NCBI RefSeq assembly: GCF_040807025.1
Contig: NC_090942.1
Coordinates: forward strand, 43,230,911-43,294,910
DNA: 64,000 bases
DNA from: Struthio camelus
Taxonomy: Eukaryota > Chordata > Aves > Struthioniformes > Struthionidae
Direction of reading: 5' to 3'
In this document: piece after piece, positions 12,651-25,819 of the stretch
Layout of the letters: each line of letters opens with the position of its first letter
Numbering within the stretch: position 1 is the first letter of the stretch
Position numbers and translations under genes: made by a program
Notes under the pieces: generated by a model
The model's database searches: none
Seen by the model: only the letters and a program-made list of their open reading frames with translations
Told to the model about the DNA's origin: nothing

Positions 12651-12830
12651 ATGGCAAGCAGACTTTTTACTTGTGTGCTGGCTTTGCTGCATTTCTGTCT
12701 TTCTTCTGACTCCTACGAACCACATACGTTGCCTGATATTGGAGATCCAAAGTTTATTGATGAATGTGTGAGAACCCATAACTGATTCCGGTCTGGAGTG
12801 AATCCACCAGCTAGCAACATGCTTTACATG
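12651..12830 (+). pseudogene. GLIPR1: GLIPR1-like copy 2, exon 1, carrying TGA at codon 45
   Basis: 180 nt, the same length and phase as exon 1 of copy 1, followed by GTAAGA. Encodes a signal peptide (MASRLFTCVLALLHFC), LPDIGD and CVRTHN, then TGA (12783-12785), then FRSGVNPPASNMLYM in the same frame. No downstream ATG would restore a signal peptide. Confidence 0.88.
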
Positions 12831-15800
12831 GTAAGAGGACCTTCACAACTTATGTGCAAGTGTGTAACATTGTGATGGTGCTTACAATTCTCAAAAATTG
12901 TTTTTGTGATCAACTGTAAAAAAAAAAAAAGGGGGGGAGCCATAACAGCAATTTTTTTTAAGGCAGATAATAAGACTATGATTATCAGACAGGTTTATAC
13001 AATCACGTACACGTATGTTTTGCCCTGTTTAATTACCTAATTTCAAACTCAAGATTTCAGCCCTCAGCCTTATACTGTAGTTCTGTGCTGTGAAAAGCCT
13101 CCTCGTTCCAAGCCATTACAGTTCAACCGCTAAGGGGGTAATTTATGTGCAGATCGAAGCACAACCTTTCATGCTCAAAGTGGCGAGGGCAGAGAAGATT
13201 ACCAAATCCCTTGGAGAGCTTTCCTTTAAGCTTTCTTTACAAGGCTCTCACAGTCGAGGAGCCAACAGAGAATTATTAGCAGCTGCTCCTAAGTGCTAGG
13301 TCTGCAGACGAGGCCAAAAGGAAAGCGGAACAAGTGCAGCAGAAATGACTGCTGAGACCTCAGGTCCCACACCATTTTGCCCCTCTGCCTTCTCACTTCT
13401 CACTAGTGTGGTATTTATAGATGCTATGCAAAAAAAAAAAAAAAATCTGTCAATCTGTCATGGTTGAAAACATACCAAACCCTCTGAAAGTGGCTACCTC
13501 GCATTGAAGATGACCTGCAGCACTTTCCTCCCTGCTGCGCAGCACGTAGCAACCACAGCAAGGAGGATGCTGTAAATACATATTCAAAACTGCTAGATCT
13601 GAGGACCAGTCCCTCTTTGATCTGGAAGGAGTTGTTCTGTACCAGAAACCTGGGAGCTGTCTCTCATAATATCCATCACCTTTCTTGCTCTGCTGGGTAA
13701 TACTTGAGCCATAAGGTTCTTTGATGTTTCGTCTTGGGATCATCTCCACAAATCTTTCAGATGGATTGTAGCTATTGTCCTAATACTGATCATCTTTCTT
13801 TTATTCCCCTCTCTTACCATCATCATCCCATGGTCACCACCAGAAGAGGACATAACCACAACCACAATTAGCAAGGCCCCAAAGTTCCAAAAAAAAAAAA
13901 AAAAAAAGCAGCCCATTTTCCGTTTCTGATGGTCAAGTCAAACTCTAACAAAGAAATGCCATTCAGGAGCAGTTTTCGCTGATCTTCCAGATTTGTTTTT
14001 TACTTCAGATTTCTTCAATTGGACTTTAGGAAGTATTTCCAGTGTTGATTCTGAACTTCCAGGGCATGTTGTTCCAAACTCTTTATCTCGATTATTTTAT
14101 CAGCCTTACACTAGCAAGATATTTGTATAATTTATTAAGAGGGCAGCATTCATCTTTTAAAACTATAGCAATTTTGTGCCTGATTTTTCCTTTTAAAAAG
14201 TTAAAGAGCTGAAATCCCTCCCCCAAAAAGGCTTAAAAACAAAGAAAAAGGTTATTACAACCAATACAAGAATTTAAATCACGATAACTTTCATTTTAAG
14301 CATTGAACAAACCCTAGTCTTAAGTATGAGCTCTCCCAGGAAAAAGTTAAATGTGAAGAAAGCAGTACAATGCATGATAAAATCTATTATGAAAGTAAAA
14401 GTATTGGAACTGAAAACAGCATATTTATTAATTTTTGAATGGCTTTTAGCACTTCAAAAATGAGGAAAACAAGCTGATTTCTTTATTCCACAGGGAACTT
14501 CATTTTGCTGTAGATAATTGTCCATCTAGATATATAAAAACGAAGATTGTGAATGCAAGGCGTTTCTACCTTTGGAAAAGCATTTTTTAAAAAGAAAATA
14601 CAAGACAAACTCATTTAGCTGCAAGTAACGATGCACAATCAGTGACATTTGTAACACTTTTATTACATAATAAGAATGCTGATCTACAAATTTTTTACCT
14701 GACCAATGTGACCCTTCTTTCCTGTTCACTATTTCACATTCTCCTAAAGTGTTCTTAGGTCTGTTCCAAAGCTCTGCAAAATCAGCAGAAAGATTCTCAC
14801 CAGTTTCACTAGGGATTCACAGTGAGGCTTTCATACTCCTCCTGTTTCTGCATATTCTACTGTGCTGCTGCCTTGCATCACTATTCACAGTCAAATGATC
14901 GATTTTCCTTCCCTAAATCAGAGAACAACTCATCCTAGTTGCGGAACCAACACTGAGAAATACATCATGGAAAAAAATAAATGCAATTGTTTTTTTCCAA
15001 ACAGCTATGATATTTGTATGAAAACTTCCATGTCCCATGCATTTTTTCCCCCATGCAGTTCAGTCCAATGTTTTTGCATAAATGCAGTTTCATAAGCAAA
15101 ATAGGATTATGAGTACAGTTAAACTAAAGATCAATCTGGACTATAAATATCTGCATCCTGCTTTTTCAATAGCCAACTTGTTCAAGCATTCACACAAAAA
15201 AGGAAAGTTCCTTGAAAGTGAATTACTACTAACACTGTTATAGCAATATCATTAATACCATCATAGGATGGAAGAAAAGAGAGGAGCACAGATTGTTACT
15301 TCATATTATCTGCAGTACAAAAAGTTATATTAGGAAAGACATAGGCATAAAAACTAGCAATCACTAAATCCTTGTCTTTAGTCATTGTTAATGATCAGTT
15401 CAAAAAAAAATTCTCTAGTGATTCTACTATGTGCACATGCAAGAGAGATATTTTAATTCATATAGAGGACAAATAAAGCTTCATTAAAAAAAGTCCAATC
15501 CAAAGCTTTCAGCAGTACTGGACAACTTAATTTTCATGACATAAAGTCTGCTTAGAACTACAGGCATACACTCTCAGTACTGCATTTTCCAGGAGGTACA
15601 ATACTATATTTGCTCAACCAAACTGTGTACACAAGAAAGCCCAAGGAAAACGAACACCTACAGTGCAAACAAAAGACACTTCTATAACCCAGCTGCTTAA
15701 ATGACAACTTCCTATACATTTGAATAGGCAAGTGAATGAGTGATCACACAAATACAAATTCAGCACTAACATTTGGAGTCACAAAACACAAAGATGGAAA

Positions 15801-16134
15801 TCAATGGGTTGAGCTTTAAGTTGTTCTAAAAATCCCAACGTGCCTGTGAACACTCCATTTGACTGACTTACAAATCTCGATATTCAACAGACCAACTAAG
15901 CAAGATCACCCACCACCCCAAAAACTCCCTCATGTTTAATGAGCGACTAAACTCAAATCAGAAATGAGTCCATAAGACAATTTACCATATGGCTCCGTAA
16001 GTCTCAAGAGAAGTGAAAAACAAGTTAAACCTGCAACATATATGACACTGATACCCAGTTTCATCCAGAAAGTTGCTCTGAATTACTGCCTTGCTAAGAT
16101 ACCTCTGTGATTTTTAGCTGTCTTTATTTTTCAG
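12831..16134 (+). other. Intron 1 of GLIPR1-like copy 2
   Basis: A 3.3 kb intron with A-runs near 12919, 13430 and 13889 and no recognisable transposon or exon. It lacks the CR1 fragment seen in the matching intron of copy 1. Confidence 0.75.
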
Positions 16135-16380
16135 AGCTGGGATCCTGATTTGGCAAAGACCGCGAAAGCTTGGACAAAGAAATGCCAATTTAAACATAAT
16201 ATCTACCTCAAAGAGCCAGGGAAGGCTCACCCCAAATTCACCCCCGTTGGAGAAAACCTGTGGACAGGCTCACTCGCGGGTTTTACTGTGGAAGGAGCCA
16301 TCACCTCTTGGTACAAGGAGGTCAGCGCCTACAGTTATGCCACCAATAGCTGTAACAGAGTGTGTGGTCATTACACGCAG
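16135..16380 (+). CDS. GLIPR1: GLIPR1-like copy 2, exon 2 (CAP core)
   Basis: 82 codons, phase 0 to 0, preceded by tttttcag. Encodes SWDPDLAKTAKAWTKKC, GENLWTG and VCGHYTQ. The frame is open and closely parallels exon 2 of copy 1. Confidence 0.92.
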
Positions 16381-17084
16381 GTAGGCACACAGTTTATTTT
16401 TTTATTTTTATTTTTTTTTAGGAGTGAAGCATTTGGCTGCACTGTAATCTTTGAGCTGGATATAGGATGTCAAATTGAACTTAATGGCTTGTAAAAGGTA
16501 GAGGTTTACATTAGATAACCTAATGCCCCTTCCTCTAAAACTGTGTTAGTCCCGTCCTGTGATGTTAAAAGGCAGGAGCGTAGCCAGGACACTTTCCTTC
16601 TCATTGCCTCTCCTGAAACATCAATGTCTTTGGGCAACTTGCATATTCAGCCCTACTGGATTTAGTATAGGGGGCAATCAACCCTCACAGGAGCTGTAAG
16701 GGATCAGGTAGCCTTTTCTGCGCGTATTTAGTCTGTTAACACGCACTTCCCCAGCCAGGGAAGACAGAAGGCTGGTGGGTTACCGTAAAGCAACGGAGAC
16801 AAACTTAACCTCCTCCTTAGCAAGAAAGGAAAATCACCAGTTACAGTCAGTTCTTCTTTCAGAGACGTTTTAACAGGCAACTCGTCAATCAGGCAAAACA
16901 ATTTGGCACTTTTCAGATCAAAATACTATTTAGATATCCCTCACTACTGCTTCCCACTGCTGGTCCAGGGAGCGCTCCTCAAGTCAGTTTGTTAGCGAGA
17001 CAGAGAAGGGTACGACTTCCTCTGTAACTACTCAGATGACAAAACTAGGATTTTTGTCACTGGTGTACACGTCTGTCTTTTCAG

Positions 17085-17194
17085 ATTGTTTGGGCTACAA
17101 GTTACAAAGTCGGCTGTGCTGTTCACTTTTGTCCGACAGTGACGGACTTCTCTGGAACTAACGTAGCACACTTTATTTGCAACTATGGACCAGC
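17085..17194 (+). CDS. GLIPR1: GLIPR1-like copy 2, exon 3
   Basis: 110 nt, phase 0 to 2. Encodes IVWATSYKVGCAVHFC and HFICNYGPA. One codon shorter than in copy 1, with the difference in the loop before HFICNYGP. Confidence 0.92.
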
Positions 17195-19912
17195 GTAAGT
17201 TTTTTCATTCCAAGTATTTTACAGGGTTTGTGTCCTGCCACTTCCATCCCACAACTTGCAACCTTATGTCATCAGTCCATCTCGCTAATATTCATGGGTT
17301 TTGTGGGAGGAAAGGGTCTCCAAAATAGAGAAAGATGTACACCTCTGTCCACCCAGCTTGTTTCGACTTATTGAGGACTATAAATCATAGCCAAAAACTA
17401 GTGGCACTGGCAAAAAGGATAAAATACAAGATGCTGCAATTAACATACTAAAGTGCCAAGAGGGCCCCAGATGGTTGCCAAGGCACAAGCCCAAAGTCTG
17501 CAAATATTTACACTTTTGCCTGCGTAATTAAGCCTGTAGCTCAATGATTTGGATAAATACTGAAACAGCAGTGTGCAGCACTTGAACCTGCAGTCTTAGC
17601 TTTAGTATGAGAGCTTAGACTCATGAGGCTGTGGCTGCTCAAGGCAGAAGTTTATCCGGAGATCCTTCTGAAAGGGCAAAGATGCAGTGCTGCTTGTTAT
17701 TATATTAAATATGCATCATCAGTTGGACATTTGCTGCATCTAGGATGGATTTTTTTTTAACCTTCTCCAGCTAATTAATGCCGCTGCGGTCCAAACATAA
17801 GTTTAAAAACCCCATGTAAATATTGTGTTGGGCCAAGTCCATGTCAGCCCATAAACTCGAGGAAGTTTGGCATTTCTATCATCCATTCTTTGTCCTTGAA
17901 GAACGAAGTGTCCCCAACAAGATACCTTGAAATGATGCCAAAACACCAAAACCACCCCCCACCAATGCCCCACATCCAAGCTGGGAAGAGGAAAAACAGA
18001 TGACCAGTTCTCACTGTGGTATTTAGTTTCAGAAGATCAGTCTTGAAGCTCTCCTCAGGAAGAGCTTTAGACAGCGAAATCCTATTTCGACACCCAATTC
18101 CACTTAATGTTACCAGTCACTTGACTGTTGACTATGTCGGTTCCTTATTTAAAGCCACTGGTCACGTAGGTTGTCCTCTCCCTCCCCTTCTTGGTACTTG
18201 CTGTGCAGCCCCTGAACGCCGGACATCGTGGGAACACCTGGACCGAGGCTCCCGTAGCGCTGCCGGGAGGTGCTGGCAGGCCCTCGAGCCACACACCCAG
18301 CTCTCCGAAAGACAAGCGACTTGCCAGGAGATGAGGGACAGGGTCATGTCCAATGCCCTGGTCCCTCGAAGGTGCCTTGGCTGATATCCGTACAGTGCAG
18401 ATGACTGAAACCATGCTGGGCTCCTTTCCATGCAGGGGCATGGACCTGCGGGGAAGGGGAGGAGTGCCCTCACCCATAGCAGCGGGCCATAGGGTAGACA
18501 GGGCGCTCCTCAGGGAAGGTGAGAGCTCTGTGGTCAGAGAGGGCTTTAAAGCAGGGTGCTTCACTGCTTAGTTGAGAACACTGTGAACAGGCTACTGCTT
18601 ACTAAAAATTGGGGTAACGTCACATCCTGCTTCTTTTTAAGACGCTCGGGGTTTTCACCGTATTGTGCGGATCCTGTTCTGGATACCAAGTGTCAAGGAG
18701 ACTCTGAAAATACCTACCAAACCTCAATTCCCACTATAGTAAGGCAGGATAATTTCTAGATCCTGTTTAAGGCACTGAACTGCTCAGCCCTGCTCAGTCA
18801 GAGACAACTCTGCCTGGGCACAAAGGCGCAGCCACTGACGTTCACTGTCTCTATAGATCAAACAGGGAGAAACCTGTGAATTTGGGCATCTCCAGAGCTC
18901 GGCGGGAGCTAAGTGGGGCTTTCCAGGGTTGCAGTTTATGGCTTTGGCACCTGTCTCTTGCTAAGGATTGTTTTGGGTGCAACTTAAGTTTTTTATTTAT
19001 CTAATCCTTAACTACTTTCAACTCTGCTAAGGCCCAAAGCAAGATGCATACACTATTTCAATTCCTAAGGTGAATATACTCCACAGGATTTATTTCAGCT
19101 TAGACCAAATAGTAATAACACAATGAAATTCTGGTCTTGTCAAGCGTAAGGAGGTTTTGCCACAGTGTTTACCAGAGCTAAGACTCCATGCACATAAAAT
19201 CCCTCTTGGTGTGTTTACGAGTAGTCAGAGCAGCACTGTAAATCTTGCTTTGGCTGTGCTCCAAGCAAAGCAGAAGCACTGAGTTGCAGCTGGCGATACC
19301 AAACTCCTTCAGAGGAGTTCAGCTCAAGGCCAGCATCGCACTAACGGCAGGAAGCGAGCCAGCGCGCGCCCCAGGAGCTGAGAGCACGGCCGGAGCCGGC
19401 TGCTGCCTGCTCCCCCACCACTACACACCGCCCTGCTGGCTGAGGAAGCTGACAAACGAGAGAGGAAGCGGAGGAGAGAAGTGCACTGCTCTTAAAATAT
19501 TTACCAACCGGTAGATGAAATCACTACCTACCTAAGAGGTTCTCTAGCACCAGCCATTCCTCTTTGTTTCAAAGCTCAGGTACACGCATACACAATAACA
19601 GCACCGGCTTTTGCTTGTGTAGCTAGAGCCAGCTTCGAGAGCCCATAGTCTCTGCATACCAGAAATTTTACAGCTCTAAAACTGTTTTAATTCTTGAGTT
19701 TGAAATAACACTGTGTCCTTCTTGCTAAACAAGAGGGCACCCTTTTACACTTAACCTCTTCTGTTTCATTGTGCGGAGAAGTGCCAGAGCTGCCTAATAA
19801 ACAATTCCACACCAACACAACTGACCCAAAACCCAAGTTAAAAACAAATTAGCGGCAGTTCTTAACATTCTTCTCACAAGGGCGTTTCAGAACGGTGTTG
19901 TTTCCTTCGCAG
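17195..19912 (+). other. Intron 3 of GLIPR1-like copy 2
   Basis: A 2.7 kb intron. A GC-rich patch at about 18140-18540 produces long overlapping open frames on both strands, with no family resemblance. I see no exon or transposon. Confidence 0.7.
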
Positions 19913-19995
19913 TGGGAATTACCCAAGGCTCCCGTACGAGAGGGGAGCACCATGCAGCCAGTGCAAGGGAGAGCAGTGTGCAGACAAGCTGTGTA
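19913..19995 (+). CDS. GLIPR1: GLIPR1-like copy 2, exon 4 (cysteine-rich hinge)
   Basis: 83 nt, phase 2 to 1, preceded by ccttcgcag and followed by GTAAGT. Encodes GNYPRLPYERGAPCSQC and CADKLC, with all hinge cysteines matching copy 1. Confidence 0.92.
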
Positions 19996-20855
19996 GTAAG
20001 TACAAGACAACCAACCTTCCTCCACAGGAATATGTAGAAAAGCAAAGACCACAAAAAATGATCCTAGCAGGAGAGAGAGCTCAGCAGTCTCCAGTTCCTG
20101 AAAGATGCAGTCAGAAGTCAAGTGAGCTGTGATGCTTAATGAGGAGGGAGGCTGAAAGAGCCAGATTTTTTGCTGCTGGACACCAACGGGCACATATAGC
20201 GGCTACAGTTTAAGACCTTGTTACCCTCGCTCGTCCACCCTGAACTACGAGGAAAATGTCAGGCTAACATGCATACACGCGCCCGTGTGACAAGCCTTCA
20301 AGGGAACACGGGTGGTCAGCCCGAGCCCCCCTCTATGCACCTATATTCGGCCTTCCAACAGCACGACGGGGCCAGGAGGGCCAGATGTCTTCCACTAGTT
20401 AGGTAAAAACAAAATCACGGCAGTCAACCCTGGGTGACGTAATTGAGGGGCAATACGGTACTACAATGCCAACATTGCAGACAAGAGCAGCACTTCTCCA
20501 CCGACTCACAGCATTGATTAAATGTTAGCTACAAACCGAAAATCTTTAACTCAAGGAGTTTGGCCAAAACAGTAATATCGAGAAGTGCACTTGGGGGAGC
20601 GGGCTCTTTCTATGACAGCTACTAGCAGGGGGAGAAGTTGGCAAGATATGAACCAGCTCTCCTCAGAAAAGCCCTGCAAGTTGCTGTAAGGCTCTCCTGA
20701 AGCCAACAGGTCTTCATTTCTTCCAGGACTGAAATATAGCTCCCATATACAGCTTCCCAGCCCATTGTGAGGCTCACAGTTAATTCTCTTTTGTTTAGAC
20801 TCAAATTATTGCTAATGTGTAAGTCTGCTTATGCTTGTTTCTTTTCTGCCTCCAG

Positions 20856-20882
20856 AAAATGCAGAGCGTGATAAAGTCGTTA
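20856..20882 (+). CDS. GLIPR1: GLIPR1-like copy 2, exon 5 (27-nt micro-exon)
   Basis: Encodes (K)NAERDKVV, preceded by gcctccag and followed by GTAAGT. Same length and phase as the copy 1 micro-exon, which supports both calls. Confidence 0.88.
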
Positions 20883-20965
20883 GTAAGTATCACTGACGTT
20901 ACTACTTCAGCTTGTTGCTCTCGATGCAGTTATACTTGAAAACAAGTAATCTGTTTTGTTTATAG

Positions 20966-21117
20966 GTGATTCCAGGTGGTATCCAGACTGGGACAGACCT
21001 GCCTGTGATGAGTACTGTATCACCGTTATTGTTTTAAGGCTCTTATTACTTACACTGGCAATTCCAGCCAGCTGGATCTTACAGAAATATTCGTCTGTAG
21101 CACCTGCCAGTGAATAA
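20966..21117 (+). CDS. GLIPR1: GLIPR1-like copy 2, exon 6 (membrane anchor)
   Basis: Encodes SDSRWYPDWDRPACDEYC, then a hydrophobic segment and a short tail ending at TAA 21115-21117. The WYPDWD and C-D-x-Y-C motifs align with copy 1, but the Pro/His-rich stalk is absent. Confidence 0.9.
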
Positions 21118-22732
21118 CACACATGCAGAAGACTGCGAGAGCAGTTAGGCCAATTCATCCCTATCCTATGTGTAAGTTACTGGCAGCAGAAAGATCTGTA
21201 GAGACGTTGATTGCATCCACAGATGATTTAGAAATATAAATATCACCTTCATCTCCAGCAGCAGCAGAGAAAGCTGGTAACAGCTTTCTCATTATTCAGA
21301 ACCAATCGTTGGTTTTAAATTACCCACTTAGTTTTCTGAAGTGGAGCGGTCTGAGAAGGGATTCAGTGGGTAACGAAGCATGCTGCAGAGGCAGTGCACT
21401 GAGACACGGACAGCTGCCCAAGGCACTAAGACTGGCTGCAGGGTGACTCCAGCCCAGGAGCCTGTCCCTCGCCCTGGCCGAGGCCTAGGGCTGAGCACAC
21501 GCCTCTCCCCCTCCTGCAGCAGTATTTCCTAGGATGCTCTCCAAGCAAGGTGCAGCAGCATGCTGCTGCGTAGCTGACAAATCAAACATTTATCAAATCA
21601 TTTTTGGACCCCTGTAAGCTCTTGCGTCTGCATCCTGTGGTGGGCAGTACGTTTCCCAGCCTCGCCGTGCACTGGGGGCACTGGCATGTCTCTTCGTTTA
21701 GGATGCTTTCCAACACCCGCATCGTCTATGCCAAGAAGCAGAATTTCTTCTATTTTTACAGGTGGAAATATAGAACTTCTGTCTTTCTTCTCTCCTTTCC
21801 CCCCCCCCCCCTTAAACATGGGGATTTTGACTGCTATTTCAAATAATAAACCCCTGTTTAGTCTCTCCCTGGCATGGCAACTCTGTATTTACAACCTTAA
21901 TTGGGATCACAAAAAATCCACGTTCAGCTCCACCCTGCACAGTGCTGAGAAACGTGGCACTGGTAAAGATGGTACACATCCCCAAATAAAACCACGCTAT
22001 ACTCTTAGTTATTTATGCTCTTCATTCAAGAGCTACCAAAGGATGAGTCCCCTGGAAGTCATGCATCTGGTGTAGGCAGAAAGCAGAGGGGACTGCTTCT
22101 CTATTCAACCCAGCACTTCCTGCACCCGACCACAAGCCTGCAGCTGGATGTGAGGCTGGTTGGAGTAGAGCTGAACCTTACTGAACCCTTATCTATTCAG
22201 AGGGTGGTATTCTAGGCAGTACAACACAGACGCCTCTGCACCATGCTCCACCGCAGAGCTCAGACAGATGCATCTGTGAAGAAAGCTAGCAAGTTCCCCT
22301 TGCTGCTCTGTTTCTGCAGGACTGCCCCTACAGTTTCAGCCAGTGTTTCTGCACACCCATTCCCATCTTCACTGCTGGAGCAGACCTCAACCAGAAGTAC
22401 TAGAACTGTGACTCAAATTTTATCGTTTTATTCTTCCAGGTAGTTAACTGGATAACGCATTTGAATCATTTTAGGATCACCGTGCTGCTTAAACAAATGT
22501 TTTTTCAAAATGCAGATATGGGTGGGCCAAAATTTCAAATTCTCTTCCTTGCCCTTCACATACCTTTAAACGTTAGTGGGGTGCCAGAGCCTGCTTAACC
22601 AAATGATAACATCTTCAGACAGGACATGAGCAGTTTCTTTCCTGTACTGCAATGACCAGAATCTTAGTATTCACACTGGCCTCCCCATGGAAGGGCCAAA
22701 CCTGAATTCCCTCCTCCAAACCAAGTGGATAG

Positions 22733-22759
22733 GTTTTTTTTAAAAAAAAAAAAAAAAAA
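22733..22759. repeat. T-run directly joined to A-run
   Basis: About nine T followed by about eighteen A, a self-complementary low-complexity tract. Confidence 0.9.
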
Positions 22760-24744
22760 CCATACACCCCACTGCAAGAGCAAGGCCATGAGTCTCTCTG
22801 TGAAAAAGGGCAGTTACTTTCCTCCTCACTTGTCTTTTGTACAAGAAGCCTAAGCCTTAAGCTTCATGTATGGAAAAGATATAGCAAAGTCTCATTTGAA
22901 AATCCCATGAGAACCATAAGCAGCACAGCAACAGCAGGACTTATTTTGCGCACACTCTTGCGCAGAAGGGCTCCCTCACCAGTCCTGAGTCTGGTACAGT
23001 GTCTCCCCCACTAAAGCAGTTGAATCCCACAAAGAGAAATGCAGGAGAAGGAAGAAAATGGACTATTGTGTCCAGGGAGCCACAATGAGCCTAGCAGGAA
23101 TCTCCCCTGCAAGGCTTAATTTCCATTTGTTCTCTGGGACTGTAAACAGAACAGAGCTCTTAAAGTTCAAAACATTCACAGTACAGATTTTCTAACCACA
23201 TACTTTAGAAGCTCTACAGAAATTCTATACAAAAAGCTTCATTAAAAAAACTGCAAGTCACCAGGGCTCAGGAAAAAAAATCCACCACTACACACAAAAC
23301 TTTACAGCATGATCTCTTTCAGACAAAAAAGCCTGACAAGCCAAACAAGTACTGGATCTCATTTTTAAGGACATCCAAAAATCCAGATATTCTACTCCGG
23401 ATGATCAAACCACTCCATGAGTTGTCCACATCTGTTTTAAGACACATGCCCTCAACTTCCATATAATAAATGCAAAATACTCATGAGCTGTCACTCTGAA
23501 AACAGCATTCAGTTACTTTTTCACTAGTCTGTGATCTCCAAAATTAAAGGAAATGATTTGCAAAAGTTCAAGCTGTTCCTGAGAATACCAAACACTCTTT
23601 TCACCCTTCCAAACCCACTTTATTTTCCATTCTTACGTTTTTATACAAGTAAGTGTTAGAATTTTATAGCCATGTTGTCTCTGGAAAGAGGCAAAAAGCA
23701 CTAACAGTAACGGAAAGCACTAAGGGTACGCAGCCAGTTACCATTTGGATATAGACGCTAAGCTGTCAAGTCCTTCGGTTTAACTTGTATACAGGAATAG
23801 AAGAGGGTTTTCTTGATTTTTCCAGTTTAACTAAATAAACGTTAAACTGACAATCCTAGAAACCTGTCAACCATAACAAGTGAAAAAGATTTCATGGGGT
23901 GAAAAAGCTTCACCCTGTTTAAAGAGAAGGAAGAGATTCCCTGAAGCCTGTAAAGGATTTTACCGCAGAAAAGTATTTGATGCAAAATCTACATAGGTGC
24001 CACGGTTGTGGGTAACAGGCCAGAATTCAAAAGGCACAGTTGCATAGAAGCATAACTGATTTAAGGCCAGGCTGCCATCAAGCCAAGCTGCATATTTCCT
24101 GCACTGCAACTCTGGCAACCATGCAGTAAGCTGACCCAGCTGGAAAACAATCACTTTTTTGTAGAGAGTTTTCATCAGCCAGATCAGGTTACTGAACTGA
24201 AACGCTGAGCAGCAAGGCCACTGAACCTAACACTGTACTAGCAGTCAAGCAGCCATTGGTGGCCATGGAGCCAGCCTCAACCTTTAACATTTTAAACAGC
24301 AAACAAAACATTTGTTCAGGTCCTTTTCAGTGAAATCATCCGTTCCAGGCTAGAACTACAGATTCTCCCTCCCCAAATACGCTCACACTCCCTCCTTGAG
24401 CCAAGCGTCACAAAAACAGGTTACAGTCCGATTCTCCTTACCGGCTTCTAGCTCTGCAGATTATCCTTTTGAAGCACTCACTGATGGGCAAGAAGCCATG
24501 GGATCACACTGTGACAACAGCCATTTAAACTGAAGTACTGCAGCACCTCCTTTGGTAGCCAAGAACCTGCTGAAATTAGTCCTTTCAGAACATAAGAGGA
24601 CAGAAGCCCAGCAGTGAGAGAGTAGATTATCCACAGAGGTGAAAAAAAGTCTAAGAGGAAAGAGTGGAAGAGCAACAGATTAAATACTAAAATTGTAAAA
24701 CGCTTGGTTGGGGATGAAGGACAGAAATCAGCTAATCCCAATGG

Positions 24745-24860
24745 TTAGCTCTTTCTCTTGAGAAGTAGGAGATACAGGATTGAAGTACCAGGCTGGTACC
24801 GAACTCGGGTCTCCCCGCCATGCTGTCAGGTGCTAAACAGCACAGTGCTTCTAGAAAAAT
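24745..24860 (-). mobile_element. Possible degraded tRNA-derived SINE head
   Basis: On the minus strand, gagacccgagttcggtacc near 24790-24815 resembles a tRNA B box (GGTTCGANTCC) with its flanks, preceded by a tRNA-like left part. No diagnostic SINE body is recognised, so this is a weak call. Confidence 0.3.
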
Positions 24861-25819
24861 GTTTACACTGCTGGAATCACTAAACTCACATGAGCTCACT
24901 CCAATCTCTTAGATAGGTGTATGTGAATCATTGATCATATTCTCAGTGAAGTACCTGTTGAAATGTTATTTTCAAAATTAGATTGCCATTGTTAAGTAAT
25001 CAAGCTCCCATTTACAAACTCTAGAGTAACTAAGAGGATTGAGAGCATTCTTCCCCCTCTCAACAAGTACGCTCCAAGAAGCGTTCACAAAACTAAAAGA
25101 CACATCAAGGCTAATGTTGCTCCCCACGCTAAAGGGCAAGTATTCTAGCTGCTTCTCAATGCACAGGTACTGGCTATTCAGCAGTATTTATTTTAAATCC
25201 TTATTTATAGGTGCAGAGAAGGAAGTGGCTGGGTTTTCACTTTTTCATTTCAAACAAAATGTCACCAACCTAAAAGCAAAGAGGTGCAATGTTCTAGCAG
25301 AACCATTTTCACTGCATATACAGGCAATCAAGATTCCCAAACTGAGCAAATGCAGTCAGATACAATCATGAATTTGGTGTTGCTCTACTACCTATTAACC
25401 ACTACACACGCTGCTTTAATCCAAGACATTAAGCAACACCTGCTGTTCTTGCGAACTCTGTTTCATCACACACCACGTTTCAGGAAACTAAAAGCCTCTG
25501 AACTTCCTTTAAAAAAAAGGAAAGGAGCCTAAATAAGATACAGTAACCCAATTTATTCAGAAACAAAAATATCTCTAGAGAAAGGTAATAATTTATTTTT
25601 ATCCTACAGCACATTCTACATGGAAAGACATCTGCTTTGTACTACAATCTGTCTAATAGCCTCCAGGGTAATGCTAACAAAAGGCAGCTGATTAATGGTT
25701 TAAGATTGTAGTTGTTTAATTCTCACCTGAAGCTGTGAGCTTGTGTCATGGAAACCAAGATATAGGTTTTGCAGTAGATGACTACTTAAAGGATTTAAGA
25801 ACAAACCTATTAAAAATAG

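Larger units (their letters stand above)
12651..21117 (+). pseudogene. GLIPR1: GLIPR1-like gene, copy 2: intact except for one in-frame TGA
   Basis: Exons 12651-12830, 16135-16380, 17085-17194, 19913-19995, 20856-20882 and 20966-21117 give 266 codons including the TAA stop, with consistent phases and GT-AG introns. Codon 45 (12783-12785) is TGA, inside the motif that reads HNNFRS in copy 1, just after the cavity histidine. If translated, this leaves 44 residues. Beyond it, everything is preserved: SWDPDLAK, GENLWTG, CGHYTQIVW, FICNYGPAGNYP, a hinge with the expected cysteines, and a C-terminal membrane segment. Length and tail resemble human GLIPR1 (266 aa), and this copy, next to KRR1, sits where GLIPR1 does in mammals. 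A CGA-to-TGA change would explain the stop in one step. Alternatives are a polymorphism or a sequence error. Stop readthrough is unlikely because no favourable context follows the TGA. Confidence 0.85.
21118..25819. other. Convergent intergenic region between GLIPR1-like copy 2 and KRR1
   Basis: Begins with the 3' UTR of copy 2; AATAAA hexamers at 21845-21850 and 21985-21990 are candidate poly(A) signals. It holds a C-run (about 21800-21810), a T9A18 tract (about 22733-22759) and a possible tRNA-headed SINE remnant (about 24745-24860). No exon is recognisable. Confidence 0.65.
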
